Source: Austropuccinia psidii (lineage: Eukaryota; Basidiomycota; Pucciniomycetes; Pucciniales; Sphaerophragmiaceae). Taken from it: DNA of 64,000 nucleotides. The stretch is taken from assembly GCA_023105745.1 (NCBI GenBank), contig JALGQZ010000013.1, positions 27,638,105 to 27,702,104 on the forward strand. Reading direction: 5' to 3'. The notes beneath the pieces are model-generated. The model was not told the origin of the DNA. It was given only the letters and a program-made list of their open reading frames with translations, and made no database searches. Made by a program: the position numbers and the translations under genes. This document shows, one piece after another, positions 55,190 through 64,000 of this stretch (position 1 is the first letter of the stretch; every line of letters begins with the position of its first letter).

Positions 55190-56800
55190 TAATAAATAAA
55201 TAAATTCACCACATTCAAAATTAGTCAAATTTAAATTTTAAAAAAATATTATTTGAAATATGACTTACTATCTTTTTAAAAAAGGAAATAAAAATAAAAA
55301 TCCAAAAAATTCTTCTTTTTTTTTTCTTATATATATATATATAAATATTTATAACCTAATCTTTCCAAAAATTGAAAATTTATCCCTCAAAAAAAAAAAA
55401 ATTTTTTTTTTCTTTTTTTTTTGGAATAAAAATAAAATTAAAAATAAAATTAAAAATAAAAATTTTAAAATAATTTTTCTTATTTTAATTATTATTATTA
55501 TTTTATTGAAATTTTATATAAAAAAAAAAAAAAAAAAAAAATATTTCTTAAGAATAAGTAAAAAAAAAAAAAAAAAAAAAAAATCAAAATATAAATAAAC
55601 ATTAAAATTAAATTCTCTGGAAAAATAAAAAAAAACAATTCAATAATTATTTTAAAATTAAATTAATTAACATTTTTAAATTTTTAATTTTAATTTTTTT
55701 TTTTTTATTATTAATATTAATAAATTATAAATATAAACTTAAAAAATATATAATTTTAAATAAAAGTAAAAATTTTAATTTTTTTTTTTTTTTTTTTTTT
55801 TCAATTCAAATGAATTTTAGAAATTAATTAAAAGATTTTAATTGTTTTTTTTTTTTTAAAAAAAATGAAAATTTTTAATTTAAAAATTTATTAAATATGA
55901 AAAAAAAAAAATTAAATTTTTTTTGATTAAATAATTTTAAGATAATCTTAAGTTTTTAAAACTATTATTAATTTAATAATTATTTTTTTTTTACCACCAA
56001 GAATCAAAAAAAATATTTATATTTTTATAATTGTAAAAATTTATAAATTTTATTAAATATAAATATAATAATTAAGTATTTATGTTTTATTTAAGTGGTT
56101 TTTTTAATGGTTTTTTTAATTCAAAAACTAAAAAAATAATTAATAATATTATTTATGATTTTTTATATTACTCATCAATAAAAAAGAATTGAAGTTAAAA
56201 TCAAATATATTTTATTGTAAATATTTATCAAAGAAATTAATTATCAAAATTTATCTTTAAATTTTTTTTTTCTTAATTTTAAAAAATTATAATTATTTAT
56301 GTGAAATTATAATTAAAATTAAATAATTGATCTTTTTTTTTTTTGATTAAAATTTTTTTTTTCAAATAATACCACTTGAATTAATTTTAATACATTTAAC
56401 TTAATGAGTTACATTTTTTTATGAAAAACCCACAAAGATTTAAACTTATTATTACTTATTAAATTTAAAGAATAATTAAGAAGTGGAACTTGATTCAATA
56501 ATAACCCATTTATGATTTTATTAAATTCTAAGCTGTAATGGTTACAAACTTCTTTACCAATTTTGATATAAATATGAATATTTATATATATATTTCTTTT
56601 TTTTGTTTTTGTTTTTTTTTTAAAAGAAGAATACTTATTTTTATTTTTATTAGATATATGTATAGAATATAATATCATAAATTTATAAACAGTTATGTAT
56701 ATAAACTCTTTTTTTATAAATTTTACAATAATCAAGTTGATTTTTTCTTATTCTTTTTTTAAACAAAAATATTCAAGATTTTATTTCTTTTTTTAATGTT
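55190..56800. other. Extremely AT-rich desert with homopolymer runs
   Basis: Long A and T runs (for example 55560-55585 and 55777-55800) and almost no G or C. The short ORFs here are low-complexity Lys/Asn/Phe/Ile strings and are not taken as genes. Confidence 0.6.
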
Positions 56801-57726
56801 TTATCTTATGGTCTGTAAGTTGAGTTTGGGCAAGGTGTAAAATGAAATTGGGAAGTTGTCAAGTGTTGTCTCATTTTAAAGAACTCTTGTCTTATTGTAA
56901 ATGAGTTTTGGGCAATTTTCCAAAGATTGTTGACCATTTGTCAAATTTAGCTTGGCTTATTTCAAAAAAGTAAGCCACATAACTCAGATGATTGTACTAT
57001 GTGAGATCTCAGAGCATCAAAGGCATCAGTAAAAAAAATGATCAACACACTTCTTGGCTGATTTTATGGAAGCCAGCCAAGATTCACTTGAAAGTTGGGC
57101 TATTTAAATTCAATTTTCAAATTCCCATTTCAAGTAATTTGGTCTGCTTGTCCAATTTATTGGTCTACCAGACATGTTTGACTTGAAAACAGGCTAAACC
57201 CACTTTAGACACCATATAAACTTGAAACAAAATTAACTTAAGACTTTAATCTTAACTTAATTACACCTTTTAATATTTTATTCTTGGCTCCCAATGAAGT
57301 GAGTTACAGTACAGTGGCGCAGTTGTAGCTTCTATTGAAACCGAGTTTTATATGAAACTTTGATTTCATTTTCTCACCAGCAAACAAAGTTTGAAAAGAC
57401 GCGTCTAAGGCTGCTACTGTTTTATGAGGCTGAAAGCTATAGTGATTGAATTCTTTCTATTTTTGACTCTTTAAATGGAAAAAGTTTTGATATGAAAACC
57501 TTAGATTAAATTGCGTAAAGCCTTTCGGAAAAACTTGAGCATAAGTTTTTAAATTATGACTTGATTAATTAGATTTTAAGTAATTGATGTACAAACAATA
57601 TAAAAATTTCTTGGATAAATCTGATGTAATGGTTAACTTGACTATTTTAGGGATAAAATGATAAATACAATTTGTTTTTTTTGCAAAGTGTTGGAAGATT
57701 GTTTTATTAAAAAGAAGAATATTAAT
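56801..57726. other. Intergenic DNA of more ordinary composition downstream of the dehydratase gene
   Basis: From about 56810 the composition becomes less AT-rich. No protein or RNA gene was recognised. A patch at 57300-57440 is notable: it contains GTTACAGTACAGTGGCGCAG and AAAGACGCGTCTAAGG, which includes the perfect palindrome AGACGCGTCT. The stretch may hold the 3' region of the neighbouring gene or an unrecognised RNA. Confidence 0.4.
57703..57708 (-). terminator. Possible polyadenylation signal of the dehydratase gene
   Basis: The minus strand reads TTTAATAAAACAATC about 20 bases after the stop codon. It contains AATAAA, but in such AT-rich DNA this may be chance. Confidence 0.3.
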
Positions 57727-58905
57727 TTAGCTATGAATCGTTTGATTAGGTTCTAAAGTTACAGGTTGAGTTGGAGTTTTTTTTTGTTCTTTATCGATTA
57801 ATTTTGATCCAGTGATTTGTGGAATGGAGATTGATTTGAATAATTTAATCAGTCCCTCAAAAGCTCTGGTTGCATGACTCTCAGGAACCAATGGGTTATT
57901 TTCCAATAAACTGCTATTAAAGACTTCAACGCTCCAAGGTCCATCGTAGCCAGTTTCTAAGACAGCTGAGACAAAAGCTTGTACGGGTAGATAGCCACCA
58001 CGGTTAAGTTCCATTGGGTACAAACGACTAGATCTTGACCAAGTCATTAGAGCGGGAATTTGAGGATTATTGCTTTTAATTGGTTGAGATGGTCTTTTAG
58101 CGTCACCTATTTGTAGCAGGAATATTTTTGAAGGAGGCAGTTGAGTAATTTTAGACAAGGATTCAAGTAATTTTTGATCTGCTCCAGGTTGAATTCCACC
58201 TAGAATACTAGGATCAGCCCATTCACTTGATAAGAAGCAATAAAAGATTGATATGAAAGTTTGATTTAAAAAGAGATTCAATTGATTGATGATGATGAGA
58301 ATTTTGATTAAAATGAAAACTTACCGTGCCAATGTATTAAAAGAATCCAGACAAATTCCGACATTTTTTAAGTTAGTAGCCTTTACGACCTCCCAAGCTT
58401 GAGACCAAAGATGAATAAAAGTACCCCAAGATAATGCCTCAAAAGCAATTCTTTTAGGTTTAGGTTTCCAAGCCGCTGCTAATAAACCTATTTGTTTTAA
58501 ATTTGATATATGAATTTGAGTATTTTGATCGATTTGATTTGAAGGTAAAGAAGAAGAGCAACAGACTAAAAGTTCAGTATCTAAAATGTCCATAATTTGA
58601 AATAAATTTAAAAATTTTTTAGTTGATTTAGATAAATCTTTAGTTTCAACAATATCACGTAAAGGTTGTAAGCAAATAATTTGAATTTTAAGAATTTTAC
58701 ATAATTTTGAAATTTCTTGAGATGCAATTAATAAATTAGATTTTTCTAAAGCGTAATGCTCTAAATCTATTAAAGAAAGTTCAATTTTATTAAAACCGGC
58801 GGCAGAAGCAGCATATAACTTTTCAGGTAGACTATGAACTGAATGATCACCCAAAGAATGTGAGAAGATTGAGAAAGGAAATGTCGAATTGGAAAGATTC
58901 AACAT
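57727..58905 (-). CDS. qutC: 3-dehydroshikimate dehydratase (QutC/Qa-4 type), two exons
   Basis: Exon 1 (58325-58905) starts MLNLSNSTFPFSIFSHSLG. Exon 2 (57727-58225) begins inside ...LAR|EWADP. Splicing a 99-nt intron gives 359 residues, the usual size for the fungal enzyme. It should convert 3-dehydroshikimate to protocatechuate in quinate/shikimate catabolism, in the cytosol. It has the xylose-isomerase-like TIM-barrel pattern: SHSLGDHSVHSLPEKL, EISKLCKILKIQIICLQPL, IAFEALSWGT, VGICLDSFNTLAR, KIFLLQIGDAKRP, MTWSRSSRLYPMELNRGGYL and PWSVEVFN. EAL, LDSFN and VEVFN carry the likely metal-ligand Glu, Asp and Glu. No other quinate gene is nearby. The family is recognised from remembered homologues. 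A generic sugar-phosphate isomerase/epimerase is the alternative. Confidence 0.87.
58226..58324 (-). other. Intron of the dehydratase gene (99 nt)
   Basis: Donor GTAAGT at 58324 and acceptor TATCAAG at 58226 on the minus strand. The join is phase 2: CG from exon 1 plus T from exon 2 makes the Arg of LAR|EWADP. Both flanking frames run into stops or lose similarity if unspliced. Confidence 0.85.
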
Positions 58906-59800
58906 GATTTACGCTAGATTTATTTTACTTTTATTTTTTAAAATTCTTAAGATTATTAAAATTCTTAAAATTCTTAAAATTATTAGAATTCCTAAAAAAA
59001 ATGTAAAATTTAAAATTAATAAAAGGAAAAAAGCTTAGATTTTATAGTCTAGGCTCTAGATTTTATTAGTCAATTGTAGCAAACTAACTAGGGCTAGAGT
59101 ACTGTAAATATAATAGATAAAAACTAAAAAAATTAATTTACTTTAAAAAATTTATTTTTACCTTATTTTTTGAAATAATTTAAACTTTGGCTGTGATTAA
59201 AAAGCTTTTAGTATTCAAAAGTCATAGTGCAGCCAAAATCAGCGCAAATTTAAGTCGATAAAACTTGAAAAGATTTAATTGACCAATTTTCTCTGGCTTA
59301 CGCACTGTACAGTACAGTACATGCACAGTACAGTAAAGCAATGCACATAACAACTTACTAAGAATTAATCAATGAATGGCTTATCAAAATTTACTGTAAT
59401 AATCTTTTTGATTTTGATTTTTGATTTTTGAGGTAAGGCTGTGAAACTTAAAAAGTTACTGTATACATAATTTAATTTAATTTAATTTAATGTTGAATTT
59501 ACTTTTAAGGTTTTAACATTAAAAAATTTAAATTATTTTTTAATTTGTCTCTTGGTAAAAAACTTTAAAACGATCGAGATTGATAAAACTTGCAATTAAA
59601 TTAAATTATTTTATTAGTGTGACTCACAAGGGTTGTTGCAGCGGCGCAGCGGTCTAGGGTGGATGTTTTGGTAGAATTTTCAATCCAACTTGTTTTGGTG
59701 ACGTCCGATTGCCATTTTAATAATTAATTACAGTAACATGAACACTGCACTGCACAGTGCTATGTTGGTGGTAGGTAGTCTGATTGTTACTTAGAAAGGG
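58906..59800 (-). promoter_or_regulatory. Upstream region of the dehydratase gene with TACAGTA-type words
   Basis: About 0.9 kb upstream of the start. Words related to TACAGTA/TACTGTA recur at about 59099, 59306-59335 (overlapping ACTGTACAGTACAGTACATG and GCACAGTACAGTA), 59393, 59457 and 59730. The number is notable in AT-rich DNA and could be a regulatory cluster. No TATA box or start site was assigned. Confidence 0.4.
59625..59715. other. Small G/C-richer patch in AT-rich DNA
   Basis: Contains TTGCAGCGGCGCAGCGGTC and GGTGACGTCCGATTGCC. It is the most G/C-rich stretch for kilobases around. No tRNA or protein could be supported; it might be a promoter-type CpG patch. Confidence 0.35.
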
Positions 59801-61554
59801 AAAATTGGGTATTTCAATTTTAAACCAAGGAAATCATAAAAATAATTGTTTCTTTTTTGATGAGATTAAGAATAATTAGTTAATTATATAAAATAAAAAA
59901 AAACTCATTTAAAATTATTTTGAAAAGGAAAAAAAAATAATTAAGATTTTTGAATATTATTATTCTGTCTTTCAAATTATATAATAATGATAATAATAAT
60001 TTAAAATTTATTTAAAAATTAATGAATGATTTTTATTTTTTTTTATTTTTAAAATTCTCAACAATCAAATTTTTTTAAAATTTTTAAAGATTTAAAATTA
60101 ATTTTATTTATTTTAATATTAAAGTTTTTTTTGTTTTATTCTAACTAAAAAAAGAAACGATATAAATAAACGTAATGATTTCTATGAAAATATATTTAAT
60201 ATCATTGTTTTTTCTTTGAAAAAAAACAAAGAAACTTTTTATCTGGTTATATAAATATATATTGCTTTTGGGTTAAAGAATTAAATTTGATTTCAAATGG
60301 TAGAATTTAATGCAATAAAATAAGATTAATTTGATATTAAAAAATATTACTTCTTATGAATTATTTATTATCTTCATTATTACTTTTTGATTTATATAAT
60401 GAAAATTCTCTTTATAAAGAATTAATTCTTGTATTCTTTTAATAAAATTTTGATGATTTTTTTTTTTTAAAAAAAAGAAACAACTTGATGATTCCTCATT
60501 TTTTTTGTATTTTACCCCAAAGAATAGTAAATTTTGTTATATTTTACTATAATCAAATTAAAGAAAAAACAAACAAATTACTATTATTATTTTACTCATT
60601 AGGAGGTTTAAAAGCTACAAATTCTGAAGTTTTTTTTTTTTTTTCAAATCCCAGATCAAATCTTTGAGCATTTTTAAATACAATGAATTTTGAATCTTCA
60701 ATATTGGTTTAAAAGATTGAATATTATAAAAAAAGAAAGAAGGGATTCTTTCATAAAATCAGAAATGGAAATATCAAATTTTTGTTCAAATTAAAGTAGG
60801 GAATATTTGAGTAAAATTTTGATTTTATTTTTAAATTTAGTAATGGTAAAAAAAAATATATTATTTTATTAATAATTCAAATAGAATTATTATTTCTTGG
60901 GAAAAAAAAATTACTTCATTTATGAAGGATTTAGGTTTTGCTTAGCACATAAGATTTATTTTTAAAAGTTTCATCCGAGTATTTTAACATTCCTCATAGA
61001 TAATGAATCATATTTTAATCGGAAAAGGTTTCAAAATATTTATAAATTTTGAATAATTATATAAAAATTAAATGATTTTATTTCAAAAAAGCTTTTTTTT
61101 TAATATGAATAAACAAATTTCCTTAAATTTTTTATTATTTTATTTTATTTTATTTAATTTATAATTAAAAACTTTTTATCAAAATATTTGAATATTAAAA
61201 AGAAAAAATTAAAGATTTTTTTTAAAATTATTAATATTTCTTTTTTAAATAATTAAACTTAAAAATTGATTATTTTTTTATCAATCATAAATTTATTTCA
61301 AAATTAAAATTATCAAAAGAAAAAAAAAATTAAATTACTATAAATAAAAAATAAATAATTTAGAATTAGAAATTAAAATTCAAATAATTTTCTTTTGAAA
61401 TAAATTTAAAGAAACAAATTAATTAATTAATTAATCATAAATAAGAAATACAATATATTTTTATTTATTTATTTATTTAATTTGTGATTTTATTTTTAAT
61501 TTTATATGATATTCTAAGAAAAAAAAAGTTGAATAATTTTTTTTAATCTTTACA

Positions 61555-61585
<31 letters not shown>

Positions 61586-64000
61586 GGAAAATTTATAAAA
61601 TAATGATACTTTTTTTTTGGTGAAATTATTAATAAAATCAAATTTACTCAAAAAAAAAGATAATGATTAATTAAGTTTTATCAATTGATTTATTTGGAAA
61701 AAAGAATTAAAGGTTTTAAAACTAAATTAGAATTTTAATAATTTAAATTTTTATTAAATAATAAATAAATTAATTAAAAATTGTTTTTTTAAAAAAATCA
61801 ATTTTTTGAATTCTTTTCATATTGAGATATCTAATCATAAGATTTTGAATTAGGTTTGTTAATATTTAATTCTTATTATTTTTGGCATATATATCAAGAA
61901 AAATTCTTTTTAATTTGAAAGAAAAATATAAAATCGGTAATCTTATCATTATTAATGAGATAAATTGGAGTTTTTTATTTATTATTATTGATTGATGATA
62001 TTTCTAAAGGATATTCATTATTCCTTTTTGTTGTTTTTTCTTCTTTTTTTTTTTTTGAAAATTCAATATCAATTTTTTATTTAGGGTTTAAGCCATTTTC
62101 AGAAGGAGAGAATTATTTTTTTTGTTTAATTATAATTATATTTGAAAATTGCAGAAAAAATATTTAAAAAATTTCATTTATTAATAAAATTAAATTTAAA
62201 AGATTTTTTGATTCAAAAAAGTTCTTACTTAAAACTTTCATTGTAATGAAATCTTATACTTGATAATATTTAATTAATCTTTTTTGTTTAATTTTTGAAG
62301 AATATTTTAAAAAAATTGATTAATTTAAAATAAGTAAAATCATTTAATTTTTTAAGATTTTTCCATTAATTATTTTAATATTAAAGTTAATTCGAGGTAA
62401 ATTAAATATTACTGGGAATAAACACCTATAATGGAAGGAAAAATTAATTACCAATACCTTAACTAGATATAAAATGAGAAATATTCAAACAAAAATACTA
62501 ATCTAAAATAATAAGATCACTGAAAGTTTACAATACAATTTTATTGTACCACCTTGTAGATTTCAATTAACATTTTTTTTTGATTAATGTATTTGATATT
62601 ACAATAAAGTCATTTATTTTATGAAATGTGGTAATCAGATCTTCAAAAATCATGAGTTTTATAAATGAATAATTATTAGGATAACTTATTGTTTTTTTTA
62701 ATAAAAAAAACAAGGTTGATTTAAGTTCATTATTTGTGGAAATTTTGACAATAGAGAGAAATCTTCTTTTATATAAATGAAAATAATAAAAATCATTATT
62801 TATGATATTTTTGATAATAAAATTATTAATATGGCTTTTATTTTGTTCTCTTTTTAAGTGAATGTTAATTTGTAATTAGTTCTTTAATATCATCTTTTAA
62901 AAATTTTGTGAATTTGGTTTAGTCCTAAAAACAAAATCATAAAACTTATTATATGTTGTAAATTTAAGCTTGATACCCTTATCATAATATTTAAATTTAT
63001 TACAGTGATTTAATAAATTTTTTTTATTATTAACCATGGTTTTGATTTTTGATTTTTAGAATCAGAACCAAAAGTATTATTATGGGAGTGGATTTGTTTT
63101 TAATTTTAATGGAAATCTTACTGAAAAAGAAAATAAATTTTGAAATTTTGAATTAAAAATTCCTTATGATAATTCCAAACCTACCAAAAAAAAAAACAAA
63201 AAAAAACAACAAAAAAAAACAACAACATTATCATTATAAAAAAATAGGAAGTTTTTGAAAAAGTGAATAATAATAATAATTAAGAATCAGAATTTTTCAT
63301 AAAAGTGAGGTTTATTATCAAAATTAATCATTAAGATTATTTAAAACAAAAAAATACTTTAAAAATATAGTAATATTAAAATTTCTTTTTCTAAAAAAAA
63401 AAAAAAAGGAAGAAAGAAAGTTTTTCTTTTAAACAGAAAGAAAAACATGTTAAGAAAAAGGTTTTAAAATTATTAGAAAAATTTTTTTTAATAAATTTCA
63501 AATAATTTCAAAATGAGATTTTAGATAAAATTTAAGCTTGTTTTTGAAATAAATTTACAATTTTAAATGGAGACTTAATTTATGGAATAATGAAGGTGTG
63601 ATGATTATTGGGAGGATTAATAGTTCTTGATATTAAGGGAATTTTAAAAAAGAATTATTTAGTAATGATAAGTTTTTTTAAAAAAATTAGATCCACAAGA
63701 AATACAAATTCAATCAAAGAAAGAACCAATTCATAAATTTGATAGAAAATCTATAAATTATTTACAAAGAAATTTTACAATTAAAACTTATTTTTTAATT
63801 ATTTCAAATTAAATTTAAAATTAATTTGAAATCTGAGATTTATTTCAAAGATTGATTAATAAGAATGTTTAAATGAATAAGATGAATATTCTTTTTTTCA
63901 AAAAAAAAAAACTTAAAAAGTATGTGACCTAAAAAAAGATTTGTAATTATTTTTTCAAAATAAAAATTTAATACTGGATGAAGAGATTAATGAAATTTTT
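59801..64000. other. Extremely AT-rich DNA to the end of the window
   Basis: Over 4 kb of A/T homopolymers and low-complexity sequence. The only ordered features are a TA dinucleotide run (61557-61586) and an A-rich array with CAACAA words (63183-63226). No gene, RNA or transposon was recognised. Confidence 0.6.
61557..61586. repeat. TA microsatellite
   Basis: About 15 uninterrupted TA repeats within AT-rich DNA. Likely length-variable. Confidence 0.9.

Noticed and set aside
55260..56735. Lys/Asn/Ile/Phe-rich ORFs in the AT desert
   Set aside because: Homopolymer-driven translations without domain character.
57311..57390. tRNA-like start GGCGCAGTTGTAGC
   Set aside because: No T-arm (GGTTCGA-type) follows at the right distance, and no acceptor stem pairs; kept only as a patch of unusual composition.
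59640..59710. Second tRNA-like stretch GGCGCAGCGGTCTAGGG
   Set aside because: No cloverleaf could be paired and the expected T-loop box is missing.
61557..61586. TA run as a possible origin or centromere element
   Set aside because: A simple microsatellite in AT-rich DNA; nothing else supports a special function.

Overview
The window looks like repeat-dense nuclear DNA of a rust fungus (Pucciniales). The Gag and Pol proteins closely resemble, as I remember them, the Ty3/gypsy proteins that fill the genome of the myrtle rust Austropuccinia psidii; no search was run. Other eukaryotic signs are GT-AG introns, target-site duplications (TSDs) and a fungal-type catabolic gene. Only one ordinary host gene is visible, at 57.7-58.9 kb on the minus strand: a two-exon 3-dehydroshikimate dehydratase.

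From 1 to about 54.9 kb almost everything is nested transposable elements. I name four LTR families by appearance. (i) Element 1 (905-10039, minus) is a young chromovirus-type gypsy element: 760-bp LTRs differing at about ten positions, TSD ACTAT, an intact gag, and a pol broken by one stop codon. It sits inside a solo LTR of family E (1-904 plus 10040-10514), which itself abuts a partial family B LTR (10515-11266). (ii) At 11.3-15.4 kb lies a MULE DNA-transposase remnant with a probable intron, then AT-rich DNA. A second solo LTR-E at 15394-16709 preserves the empty site of element 1. (iii) Element 4 (about 16961-38058, minus) is an old, AT-decayed gypsy element with family D LTRs. Its right LTR is split by element 3 (26851-37943, minus, TSD TTATG), whose LTRs are family B. 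Element 3's integrase is in turn split by a solo LTR-B in the opposite orientation (29434-30835). (iv) At 38.1-40.8 kb is AT-rich DNA with a possible LINE remnant. (v) A solo LTR-B (40798-41668 plus 51355-51908) is split by element 2 (41669-51354, minus), a decayed relative of element 1 with LTRs of about 1.6 kb. (vi) An inverted LTR-D copy lies at about 52.97-54.90 kb.

From 55 kb to the end the DNA is extremely AT-rich with long homopolymer runs and essentially no coding signal, apart from the dehydratase gene and a few less AT-rich patches around it.

Elements 1 and 2 share a gene layout: gag, then a GGGAAAA slippery heptamer just before the gag TGA, then pol in the -1 frame (protease, RT, RNase H, integrase, chromodomain), then a 3' noncoding region with a duplicated motif of about 110 bp carrying GTAAGT. 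I found no new defence or metabolic system. The most informative observations are the datable nesting with empty sites inside the same window, the conserved frameshift signal, the duplicated 3' motif, and the isolated aromatic-catabolism gene in what looks like an obligate biotroph.
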